From NCBI GenBank assembly GCA_002794735.1, contig NBAZ01000002.1, positions 558,001 to 622,000 of the forward strand: 64,000 nt of DNA, in the 5' to 3' direction. This DNA is from Pyrrhoderma lamaoense. Taxonomy: Eukaryota; Basidiomycota; Agaricomycetes; Hymenochaetales; Hymenochaetaceae. The translations under genes and the position numbers were made by a program. The notes under the pieces were generated by a model. That model made no database searches. It worked only from the letters and a program-made list of their open reading frames with translations, and was not told the DNA's origin. Below, in pieces: positions 36,261 through 46,639 of the stretch (its first letter is position 1; each line of letters starts with the position of its first letter).

Positions 36261-38286
36261 CTAGCTCGTTGTAACTCTAGTAATTGCTCTATTGCCAACC
36301 GTATGATAGTGACTCGTTTTATAGTATATATTATCCACTTTCATGTTGATAGGTACTTGCGCGGCCCTAATCATGAATGGCAATTTGATACCGTCGTCTT
36401 CGTTGTTATTAAGACCGTTATTGTCATTGTTACCACTGTCATCGGCATTATTGTTGTTGTTGTTATTGCCATTATGGCTGCCGCTGACTCCATCGAGGTC
36501 ATGGACATTGTTTCTAACATTTCCGCTACATTGTGAATAAGCACCAGCTGGCATTCCTCCTTCCGCAAAGCCGACGCCGTGCCCATTGGTACCACTGCGT
36601 TCAAATCCGTCCGTTCCATCCGTATACGCTGACTTACCCGTCTACGCTCCAACTCCATCCCTAAGTCAACTAGTCTTAATGCCGTTTGATTGACAGATCC
36701 TAATAAACTATCTCCAAGATTATCGTTGATGCCAGTACTGTTTGCCAGGGGATTATTACTACCGATCGACGTCAAAATAGAGATCAATTCCCGAAGCAAG
36801 GGAGTGCTAGTATATTGTTCATAGTCTTCAACAGGCCTGTTACTCTCAACACGAACACTCGGGCCACTATGTTCATTCAAGGTTGCGTTCCTATTGATCG
36901 AGTTTGCACTTCTACTTGATCTCCTTGTCTGCCCGCTCGTCTGTGGCGCCTCTCATTGCTCCTACGCGAATACAGTGGGCTTGGCGGCGCATGCCGAGAA
37001 GATGAAGTAATAGGTCTAGTACCATTCATAGACGATGTTGGAAGCTGATGTTCCGACCCGTGATAAGGTGTAGAGTCAATACCAATATTGATGGGGCTAG
37101 AGCCTGAAAAATATTTGTGTGATTGGGAACATTCTGGTGATTGTCTTTGTTACTGCTATCGTTGTCATCCGTGATTCTGCGAGTATTGTTTAGTTCCTCG
37201 TTATGGGTCAATGGTATTGATGAAAGATGGGAGAATGGTAGACTAAGAGCTGGATTAATTGCAGAATGTACATTCGTGATATCTCCTTCTCCAGTAGCAT
37301 TATTAGTATCAGGGGGACTTGAAGTAGCCGCGAGGAGGGGAGGAGTGGGCTCCTTATTCAAATGTATCAAACTGGGCAGGTCTTCCCCTCTCTCCGTTTT
37401 ATCCATCTCGATAGTCCCTTCGGCGTGTATCGTACTCGTAGTTTCACCTCTAATCGTAGTTACAAGGTTGAAGTTATTAGTTGAAAAAGCAGTACAGTAT
37501 TGGCGCAATAACCATTGTTGGTTCAGATATAGACACAGTTGAGTTGAAGGTTGTTATTGTTGTTTGTGATAGGAGAGGTATTTGTAGTATTATGATTGGG
37601 GAGGGATGGGGGAGTTCCAACAGTGGAGAAGGTGGAGGAGAATTAGATCCATTGGTACCGCGAGAGGGTCAAAGCGGAATGATGCACATGAGTTGAGGGC
37701 AAAAGAAGGGGAGGAAAGTCAGTAAAAGATAGATAAAGTTTTCGCGCAATTGATAATCGGGGTACACTGACCGTGTTTTCTGCTTATCAGTCTCATCTTT
37801 GACTTTCTTCACAACTTTGATACAGGACTAAGCATTCGTGGTGATTACAGTACATAGGTTTTGTGAAGACGTCATAAGGGTGGAACAGTTAGTATATGTA
37901 TATCCGGACACATATACACATATATGAGGGTGTACGAATTATTTTTAAGAATATAACGCAAGGTAAGAGGTGTTTCCAGTTAGCCTCACCCGCTCACGTA
38001 TAGGAGAAAAAGAAAGGGAGATGGGGGCTAACCTTCCGTATCTTCGCAAGAGAACCACCATTACCAGCTTGGGGGTTGCTAGATGCGACTGACGGATTAT
38101 CATTCTGTAATGTCAAATAAATGTAGAAACGGTATGGAGCAAAGTATTAGTATATGTAAACCAGAATCACAGAGTTATTACAGCAAGGGTAAGTAAATTG
38201 ATCAAAATACGAGAAGAGATTTCGAAAGGGACAAAAGGCTAAAGGTGACGTACCTTGAACCTCACTTTGGGTATACAAGTCATCAT
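36261..38286 (-). CDS. Asn/Ser-rich low-complexity protein (tentative model)
   Basis: The probable first exon begins at 38286 (MMTCIPKVRFK, then GTACGT) and continues in phase after a TTACAG acceptor as NDNPSVASSNPQAGNGGSLA. Further stretches are Ser/Thr/Pro/Asn-rich: TNNATGEGDITNVHSAINPA at about 37300, SRHAPPSPLYSRRSN at about 36960, TALRLVDLGMELERRRVSQR at about 36680, and a (N)n tract at about 36440-36470 ending near MPAGAYSQCSGN. At least two frame changes are needed, one near the GG at 36949-36950. No DNA-binding, kinase or membrane domain is seen. It may be a disordered regulatory protein. The exon structure between 37700 and 38030 is unresolved. Confidence 0.45.
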
Positions 38287-38289
38287 TAA

Positions 38290-39225
38290 GGTAGGATATC
38301 ACCTCTTTCTCTTTTTATAAAGCCCTCAGGATCAACTGAGTATTATATTTAATCTCTGATAAAGGTCGAGAAAGTGATTAAGAAGAAAGGATAAAAGAAG
38401 CAGAGCGATGAGGATAGCTCAGACAAAACGTAGATGCTATTTTATATAAATATATTTATTTATTTCTATGGGCGAAACTCGTCTTAAGGCATCAAAACCA
38501 TGATGGAATAAAACAAGGGACTCCTTTCTCGCCGGCGTCTAAAGAAGTTTATGTTTTGATAATGAGAACAAGGCAATAGCTAGGAGCTTGGTTGTATTCA
38601 GAGCAGAATTGGCTATCCTGTCCATTCCCCCGTGTTCTTCTTGAAGCAGAGATTTTTGTACCGGAGCCAATATGTTTTGTTTTTTCGTATCCTTCATCAG
38701 AATTACAATATGTACCATGGAAATTCCGATCAAAAACGTATTGAGGCTACGATCCTTTACTAGGAAGTATTTGATTCTACAAGACAACGTTTTATTGTAC
38801 CGCCATCAACTACCTTATCCTTCATCAATATCACAAGAACAGCGATGTGGGCTTCGAGTCTCAGTATCTGAAATATGGTCAGGGGCTTTTTTCGACCTGC
38901 TACTTGGATAGGCGTGTATGCTTACCTTTAAGAGTGCATAAAGAATCCCGTCGATCAGCAGACAAGTAAAATTGAAGTTACCCTCAGTGAATGGTGGTGA
39001 GAAATAGAATCAGATTTTCGTTTACAATCAGTAACATTACGCATGTAAATGTTAATGAGCTGACTAATCGAATGAACAGAGTATGTCTCCGTATTAGATA
39101 TAATATATATTACTATTATTAGGTCAAGACAAGACTGAATCACATGAACAACTACTAACTACATTAAACATTAGCGCCTGACTGCCTTCTCGTTCTCTAA
39201 ACCTGTTTTGACAATAATATATAAC
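38290..39225. other. Intergenic, nothing recognised
   Basis: Upstream region of the Asn-rich gene and 3' region of the superoxide dismutase gene. AT-rich, with a TATTTATTTATTT-type repeat near 38447-38465. No gene supported. Confidence 0.5.
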
Positions 39226-40071
39226 TTAGTTCTTGGCTTCTAAGAAACGTTGTTCTGCTTCTTTGAAGTTGATGACATTCCAGATCGCATTTAAATACTG
39301 TTATAGATAGAGGATTCGGGTCATTATAAAAGAGTACGTTCGAATCAACTAATACTTACATCCGGCTTCACGTTCTTATATTGAAGGTAGAAGGCGTGCT
39401 CCCAGATATCAATTCCAATAAGCGGTACATGGGCTAAAAGCAAAAGCCTGGTAAATATAACATTATTAAGTGTTCATAGTGAACTTACATAAAAGAGGGT
39501 CCTGATTGGCTGTCGTAACAATTTCGAGTTTCTTGTTGGACTTGTTGTAGCCTAACCAACCCCAGCCACTGCCTTGAATGGCAGCAGTTTTTGCATTCAT
39601 TTCTTTCTTGAAGTTCTCGACAGAACCGAAATCACGCTCGATAGCTTCCTTCAAAGGTCCGTCAGATATTTTTCCCCCATCACCCGAGGCAGGTGCAAGG
39701 TTCTTCCAGAAAAGGGTATGGTTGATGTGACCTATGTCGAATTTGTTAAGTATGAGAGTTAAAATAGAACAAAAGTAATGAGTACCTCCGCCATTGAATT
39801 TGAGAGCGCTTTGAAGAGAAATCTTCTCTTGAGTGGATTGAGATTTTGCATACGCTTCTTCAGCAGCATTAAGACCATTTACATATGTCTGGTGATGCTT
39901 GGTGTGATGAAGGGTCATAATCTCCTTCGAGATATATGGTTCGAGTGCATCATATTCATAGGGTAACGGAGGAAGGGTGTGTACATTGCGTGCTGAGCTT
40001 GCTGCGATAGCAAACAAGCGAGAGGCTGATGGGCGAGCAACTGAACGCGTGATATGAGTGAGTATAGACAT
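39226..40071 (-). CDS. sod2: Mitochondrial manganese superoxide dismutase
   Basis: Four exons (39786-40071, 39489-39731, 39360-39433, 39226-39297) join in phase to 224 residues. It converts superoxide to hydrogen peroxide and oxygen. Metal ligands are all present: His in [14 protein letters not shown], His in [12 protein letters not shown], and Asp and His in [28 protein letters not shown] has the Gln position typical of the Mn enzyme. The start [20 protein letters not shown], rich in Arg and Ser with no acidic residue before [13 protein letters not shown], is a mitochondrial presequence. The ATG at 40071 is chosen because an in-frame upstream TTG is not a eukaryotic start. The gene is divergent from the METTL16-type gene, start codons 159 bp apart. 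Confidence 0.97.
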
Positions 40072-40230
40072 GATGACGGTCGAAAGCAAAAAAGAGAGTT
40101 TCCAGAGTCTTCGACTTTATCCAAGGGGAAAAGCTCATAAGCAACCAACGACGTCACGTCTGACAAATCGGGTAGACCGGCAAATCGGACTGGCACGCAC
40201 TAAAAATTCGGAACCAACAGAAGCTTCGAT
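40072..40230. promoter_or_regulatory. Compact bidirectional promoter
   Basis: Only 159 bp separate the start codons of the superoxide dismutase (-) and the METTL16-like gene (+), so both promoters and both leaders must fit here. No clear TATA box is seen. A GACGTCAC element near 40150-40157 resembles a CRE/ATF-type site, which would fit stress control, but that is inference. Confidence 0.55.
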
Positions 40231-42050
40231 ATGCATCACCGAAACCCATACAAAGATCCTATTGATTTCATTTCTCTTGCACAATCCTACCCTCCTCTCG
40301 AACAATTGTATGTACCTAAACATGATTAAAACAATTTTCTAAGAAAAAGCAATATTTCTTTAGTCTTATAAAACCCAAATTAGTCATCGATTTTAGAAAT
40401 GCTGAGGCGCAAAGGTAACAGAGAAAGCTACTGGTAGTCTACCATCTGGATTCAGTACTAACGGCCACATCAGGCGACTAACAGAGGCTCTTCTACTTCG
40501 TGATTTCCGACTGAATCTATGTCTTCCTGATAATCGACTTTGTCCCCAGTTCCAAATAGGTAAAGCAATCCCTATCAACGCGGTATCTACTGTACTAATG
40601 ACCATCATCAAATGTTACTCAGACTTAATTACATTTTATGGATTCAAGATTTAATGAAAGAAACATTCTATTCCTTGGGAATGCCACCGGAAATTGTCGG
40701 CATAGACATGTATGCTCTAAATTTCTCTTTCTGAATATCGAATCAATGATTATCAGAGGGATAGGAGCATCAGCTATATATCCAATGCTTGGATGCAGAC
40801 TTGATCCATCCTGGAGGTTTGTGGGAACAGGTACTAGGACTATACTCATCTTCACTCAAGTTACTGATTAGCCAGTATAGAAATCGATGACGTTTCATCT
40901 ACTTCTGCCTGCATGAATATCAAAAACAATAATTTGGATGATAGGATCCAGGTAATTAAAGTTATACAGTCAGATCCATTACTGAAGCCTTTCTTTGAAT
41001 TTCCATCAAAAAAGTAATGGACATGCTCTACCAACTAAGTTTGCTGCCATTGGCTAAATGAATCTTTTGATATAGATTTTCTTTCACTATATGCAACCCT
41101 CCTTTTTACTCCAGTGTGGAAGAAATAGACAGAAGTGCTGAAGAAAAGGCTCTTGAACCTAGTTCAATTTGTACTGGGTCGGAAACTGAGATGGTGACTT
41201 CCGGAGGTGAAGAGTATTTCGTACGAAGAATAGTTGAAGAAAGTTCTGAGTCCTCCATACGGGGTCGTTGTCTGTTAGTCATCATTTTATTCATTGTATC
41301 ATAGTGCTAACAACTTTTAGATGGTTTACTTCCATGCTCGGAAAGTTCTCCTCTTTGATCAGCATAGTCGAATATCTTCGTCAAAAAAACGTGGAAAACT
41401 ATATAATTACTGAGCTCGTTCAAGGCCAAACACGCCGCTGGGTTATTGGTTGGTCTTTTAGCAATGTTCACGTATCAGATGTATGACCTAAGCTACAATA
41501 TCGTACTCATGAGCTAACTGTCTACACAGGAGATTGCTCGTAGATTGCCCTCAGTTCATCATACTCTTCTCCCGCTCCCTAATACCCTTAAGCAAACTCT
41601 TCCCATTCTTGTAATCTTGGATTGGGTGCCCTACGGACCTTAGTAATTAACGTCCTCTCCTCAATAAAACGCATGTCGGTGGAGGATGTCGGGCCCGGGC
41701 CAGGCGGGGGAGGTGCCAGTGGAGTGACTACAATAAGAGCTTCCGCAACAGCAAATACGTGGTCTCGTGCAGCACGAAGGAAAAATCAGATAGATATAGA
41801 TCTGAATACAACAGACGAAGCCATAGCAGCTCTCGTTGCCGACATCAGTTTCTTAGAGGTTACTTCAAACTACAGTAAGAAATCTTGGATTCTAGCATGC
41901 ACATGGCGACTGGGCAGAGATCGTACATTGTTTGAAAGTTTCTGGGGTCATGTCACCCGTAAAATATCTGCTGAAATCGACGGCAAATTGACAAAAAGGG
42001 AGTGCATTGACATTTTCGACTGTACATGTACAACAGTGATGCTATCGTAA
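40231..42050 (+). CDS. METTL16-family RNA N6-adenosine methyltransferase
   Basis: Ten exons (40231-40307, 40364-40414, 40474-40559, 40623-40709, 40757-40830, 40881-41013, 41076-41273, 41321-41480, 41530-41610, 41685-42050) give about 437 residues once one base is added. The order matches METTL16: RNPYKDPIDFISLAQSYPPL, LTEALLLRDFRLNL, LNYILWIQDLMKETFYSLG, the AdoMet site VGIDIGIGASAIYPMLGCRL, catalytic FTICNPPFYSS, PSSICTGSETEMVTSGGEEY and WFTSMLGKFSSL. Relatives methylate the U6 snRNA ACAGA box and S-adenosylmethionine-synthetase hairpins. The tail has a GPGPGGGGASG linker and a C-terminal domain that may correspond to the vertebrate-conserved region. Exon 3 needs a fifth C at 40544-40547 to read PPVPNR; total length is then a multiple of three. 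Introns show TACTAAC-like branch sites. Confidence 0.93.
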
Positions 42051-43030
42051 TGCATGGTCCCAAATTAGGCACTAGATGGATACATGGTTTTCATACAGTG
42101 TTTGGACACTCTGATTCGAAAATGTTGTAGATTCATCCTGTGTATCAATTTTCCAATTGCGGCTTTTTTAGCGCCTATCACTTTTCTCCTCTCATATTAT
42201 ATTATCCCTTACCATCCATTTTCATGTGATTAATACCTGGATAAGACACAATCTAAAACTGACCTTTGCACAAACTGTATATATGCACGATCAGTAATCG
42301 GTGTATCTGAGCAATAACTGTGCTCGTCTGTAGTGATATACTGACTTAATCTTTTCTGGGTAGTATCATGACGAACTTTATAGGCGTTCAAATGCAATTT
42401 TATCAACAAATTATCTATATGGACTTATATATCTCCGCATTCATCCCATAAAAATATCAATAATGCGTTACTGATATTGAAATAAACAGTATTCAATATG
42501 TCATCCTGTGATTAGCTACTTGTTCGTAATCCAGATCTCGTGAAATGCAATGTAGCACAACACTTATATACTAATACACATATGTATATAGCACCTATTC
42601 TTATCCTGCAATTTCGCCCATGACTTTTCAACGACAGGCAGGGTCATTTTTCTAACAAATGAGGAATAACAATAGTGAAATTTGGATAGATCAGAAGTCA
42701 TCAGTACCACGATTTTTATAGTGTTGCGGCCGCCAGTCCATTTCACTTCTACTTGAACTATCTCCACTGATATCCCCACCGGAGTTACTTATTTGCCTCA
42801 AGTTGCATTTCGAAAGTCTCTAGCTATGACCATAATGATTGTCTATTCCCTCCTTGCAGTCCTTTTCCTGATATATGATTTATATCGGCATACACCTATT
42901 CATGGAGAACGTGGTAGTATTTAGCAATCATAAAATGACACTACATCGCACTTCTGCTTTATTCTACTACTAGCATCGCGATAAACAGCTCACTGGCAGT
43001 GCCAAAACAACTCGAACGGACTCTCAAGCA
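42051..43030. other. Intergenic, nothing recognised
   Basis: AT-rich spacer and promoter region before the BTB gene. No coding or repeat structure supported. Confidence 0.5.
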
Positions 43031-44060
43031 ATGACACCTGCGCGTTCAAATCCTGTCAAACATCCTCAATTTTACTTTCCAGATGGCAACATTGTCTTAT
43101 CCGCTTTTGCGGTCCAACCTTACTCTACTTGGTTGGACGAGCTCAACCTATCAGGAGGCCCAGCCACCGTTTTGTTTCGCGTCCACAAATCTGTTTGTGC
43201 TGCACATTCCTCTGTCTTCGATAATATGTTTCTTGTCTCTGATGGACGAGAGAGCTCCAAGCATGATGGTGCATGCGATTTAACAGATTCAGAAAAGGAG
43301 GTAGAGGTCATGCTCAGCGCTATTTATGGACAAAGCAACTGGTAAGTTCTCCGATAGTTTGTAATTTGGATAAGCCTCTAAAGCCACTGTTCATAGGCTT
43401 CCTCAAGATGGTCTGAGACTACACGGATTCATAGACACTACCCTGCTCCTTCTTTCAATGATAAAGAAATATGATCTTTCTATAATCCGAAATCAGCTCG
43501 CCGACTATCTTTGTCTTGAATGGCCCACGTCACTTGAAGAACTCGACGGTTCTAAACAAAAATTTTCACGGATGAATCCAGCTTTTGCCTGTGTTCTTGC
43601 CCGTGAACTAAACATCCCTATAGTTCGCGCAGTCTCACTCTATGCACTTTCCAGATTCGATTCTCCAAGCTTTGGTGAAACCGAAGTGAACACTGAAATC
43701 CGCTGGGATCTTCTCTCAGGATCAGATTTCCGTGCCCTTTACTCTGTAGAGAAGCTAAAGAATCGAAACCAGATCATAGATGGAAGTTTACAGATAATTA
43801 AATATAAAAATCTGTGCAGTTTTTGCACTCGTGGTCATCACATGAAAGATCCTAAACCTGAAGATAAAATTATTTTGAAGTCACCAGATCTCCTACTTTC
43901 CACTAAACGATACCAGTTTTTCACAGAACACTCATCCGGGATGAATAAATTATGTTCTATTGGACAAGAGAAAATAATGAAAGTACTTAAGGCTAGACAG
44001 GAGCAGTTCTGGAAGGATCTGGTAAATATAGCTCAAAGGGAACTTGAGGTACACGCATAG
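43031..44060 (+). CDS. BTB/POZ domain protein
   Basis: Two exons (43031-43341 and 43397-44060, donor GTAAG, acceptor TTCATAG) encode 324 residues. The N-terminal half is a BTB fold: FYFPDGNIVLSAFAV (region D-G-x-[IV]-x-x), VLFRVHKSVCAAHSSVFDNM (the F-x-[VL]-H-[KR]-x-x-L/A-x-x-S-x-V-F signature) and VEVMLSAIYGQSNW. The C-terminal half is an alpha-helical tail (LLLSMIKKYDLSIIRNQLAD). Related Agaricomycete BTB proteins form a large expanded family, most uncharacterised; some BTB proteins are CUL3 adaptors. No kelch, MATH or zinc-finger partner domain is present. A CSFC..HH cluster near residue 240 could bind metal, but this is speculative. Confidence 0.88.
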
Positions 44061-44343
44061 ATGGAGCGAAGCTCAAAATAAGCAAGATCATATATGAAGG
44101 TGAGAAACATACATACGCGTACGCAGTGAAGGTATCTACTTATACATACAGTTTTCAGAAGATAACAGGTAATCTGATGGATATGTTACAATAAGTATAT
44201 AAAAGATGATAATAAAGCCGATCTGATAGTAAAAGGGAGGAATAAGATTATCGTATGGAAATGTCATGAGTAGATATCGTTCGGGGCATCAGGACATAAG
44301 AGAAGATATTGAAGATGGTAATAGAAGAGAGAATCTGAAGTTT

Positions 44344-45051
44344 TTAAGTGTGTTTTGAAACTGTGACTCCAATAACAACCGCTATGAGTACAATGGACGT
44401 GAGGCCTGCCAAAGCTATGCCACAACGTTTGGCCCAACGAATTTCTGCCTCCCGTATGTCACAACACCCAGTCTCCTGCTCCTCCTTGGAGCAATTTTCA
44501 GGAGATTTGTCCTTAAAAGTTTTTACGAAAGGAACGAGGGCGCCTATAATCCAGAGAGGAAAGAATACTAGGCGAACGTCAAACACATTTATTAGAAGAT
44601 ATAGAGGGTTTATCATACTTACGAAACCCATACTTGAATAGCTTACGGCTTAACAAGGCATCATCTTCTTTGCGTGCATATGAAGGTAAGGTCTCGATAT
44701 CAGATCCAAGGATATACGAGGGTGGAGAATGTCCCTCCTCACTTCGAGTATTCGTGGTCATAGAAACACGGCTGGGCTCGTCCCCAGACCTGTGTCGACC
44801 ACCACCAAAAAAGGCACCAATCTGATCATACTGGGCTCGCAACTGTTCGTTTCGTATTGATGTGTGTGTCACTGCGGTTGCTGGAGATGGTAATTTTTCA
44901 TGTACTGTTGAAGACCCCGAAATTTGGGAAGAACGTGAGGTCTGACGATGATGCCGAGAAGACTCGGGCGAGGTGATTGGGATCGTGACTGTGAGCCTGA
45001 AGAAGTAGGTGACGAAGCAACGAAACTCGTGGATGCGTAGGCAATGGACAT
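44344..45051 (-). CDS. Ser-rich protein with two C-terminal membrane segments
   Basis: Two exons (44623-45051 and 44344-44567) give 217 residues once one base is added. The N-terminus MSIAYASTSFVASSPTSSGS is Ser-rich and disordered. The middle has NEQLRAQYDQIGAFFGGGRH and PPSYILGSDIETLPSYARKE. The end has two membrane helices, FPLWIIGALVPFV and GIALAGLTSIVLIAVVIGV, with a charged loop containing EAEIRWAKRC. The open frame after the start changes at GGG 44966-44968; one more C/G there restores it, and exon 1 is then also in the phase its donor requires. The protein resembles conserved basidiomycete serine-rich membrane proteins of unknown function. Confidence 0.65.
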
Positions 45052-46639
45052 TGTAAACGGTTAAAATCTTTTGGCACAGAACCTGCTGCGTTGACAATGA
45101 TCACTGAAAAGGCTATTTACCAGAGAGATGAAAGGGAATATGGGACAGTAGATATTGATACCCATTCATGGTTGGTTGCCTCTCTTTATGGGTTGGATAG
45201 AACAATTAGGAGTTGAGACAAAAGGAAGTCATCCACATCTTGAGCCGCCTGCTATTGAGGCCTGAGATAAAATCCTACGAAGGCAGATCTCTTAGCTACC
45301 ATATATGGTAGATACACAATAATCGTTAGTAGGGGTCTTTCTACATTTCCCAAGCGGAACCAACGCTAGTATTTCTGTAACGTAGTAGTTGGGCAATTGT
45401 TCAGGACAAATTTGAGTAGCGAGGTTTGTGCCGATCATATCGCCTATCAACCCATAGGTCATCGAGCTTTGACGGTGACGTTGACGCTGGCAAGGCAGAC
45501 GCAGATCGCGTACGATACAAGCCTACATTTTGCATTGTTGATATTATAACCTATCTTTTCTTGCATTGTCATTTCTATAGATGATCCTTGTGTTGTGAGT
45601 GTTCGACTGTTTCTATGGTCGGTCAACAGGCAAGCGGCGAGCGGTACTTATAGCGAGTGTATTCATATTACCGTAATAGCAGAGACAATAGGACGCGTGT
45701 TATGGTCGTTCGGTGCCGTCTTACAAAGTTACCAGCTTAACTTTATTCAAAGCCTATCTTGCAAAGCTTGACAAAACTGGTCGGAACAAAGTTATGCACC
45801 CAGTCTGAGAAGACAAGTGAAAGCTATTGCGAGCGATGATGCTTTGAGATTTCCCCCTTCGAGAATTTGGTTAGTCATTGTTGAAGCACTTATTCTATTG
45901 TAAATGTAAAACCAGTCTTCGGACTGGTATTCTTTTCACAGTTTGATAAGACTTACTGGCTGAAGGGGGAATATCAAAATAGCAAGCATTCCAGTAGACG
46001 TATGCTATGTTAACTCATCCCTAAAGCAAAAGAGCTTAAGTAATTTCAAATTATGTAATATCACATTACTAGATCTCACTAATGCTCAGAAATCACACCT
46101 TGATCAATTTGATTTGATATCGACTTTAACAAGCCAATGGGAACAAACATAGATTAGATTTGGCTAGTGACCTGCTTTTTATTCCAGATTGTTTATAGTT
46201 CATTAAGAATCAGGTAAAAAACGAAAGGACTCTTCTGTGATACTATTCACATTATGTACACGGATTTTCTCCGTCGTTTCTTCTACAAGTGAATTTCATA
46301 TACACCTTGGCACAATATAAATGGGTATACAAACCATACTGCTCCGGAACTCCTATGCTGGAGGAGAGGTGTTCGGCTGTAGTCGAAAACATACCTTATC
46401 CGGATCGGTCACGAGTTTGGTTAAGCGCTTCTATCAGTGTCTACCCGACAAATTCAAGCGCGGCGTGCGGGATAGGTGTGTTCATCGTGTTCTACGACGA
46501 ATACTAGCTGCAGAACTATCTCTTTTCCATCGATCCTCCTAGGCCACGCCGACGACATCGACGAACATTCGACATCAGAAAGTACGGATCGGTCCGTATA
46601 GTTTACAGTAATATTACCACACGTGCCGTGCCAGGAAAG
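45052..46639. other. Intergenic between divergent genes
   Basis: Shared upstream region of the Ser-rich membrane protein (-) and the kelch gene (+), about 1.6 kb. It holds the nested stem-loop at 45838-45991. Two overlapping plus-strand open stretches at 46289-46542 have no recognisable content. Confidence 0.5.
45838..45991 (+). ncRNA. Candidate structured RNA or small fold-back element
   Basis: A 7-bp perfect hairpin ACCAGTC-TTCG-GACTGGT (45911-45928) has a C(UUCG)G loop, the most stable known RNA tetraloop. Outside it, GATTTCCCCCTTC (45848-45860) can pair with GAAGGGGGAATATC (45962-45975), and the pairing continues imperfectly with GATGCTTTG and CAAGCATTC. The whole would form a nested stem-loop of about 150 nt in intergenic DNA. 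It might be a non-coding RNA, or a worn inverted-repeat element. Nothing shows transcription. Confidence 0.35.

Noticed and set aside
36343..36540. Leu/Ser-rich plus-strand ORFs over the AAC/AAT repeat
   Set aside because: They are antisense reads of the poly-Asn tract.
37141..37542. 133-residue plus-strand open frame
   Set aside because: Antisense to the Asn/Ser/Thr-rich gene. The Leu/Val/Ser-rich translation is what antisense Asn/Thr codons give.
41622..42050. Separate gene encoding a Gly-rich protein
   Set aside because: The stretch begins at a TTG and joins in phase to the upstream METTL16 exons; it is the C-terminal exon of that gene.
43046..43058. GTTCAAATCCTGT resembling a tRNA B box
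   Set aside because: It lies in the first exon of the BTB gene and no tRNA cloverleaf is possible there.
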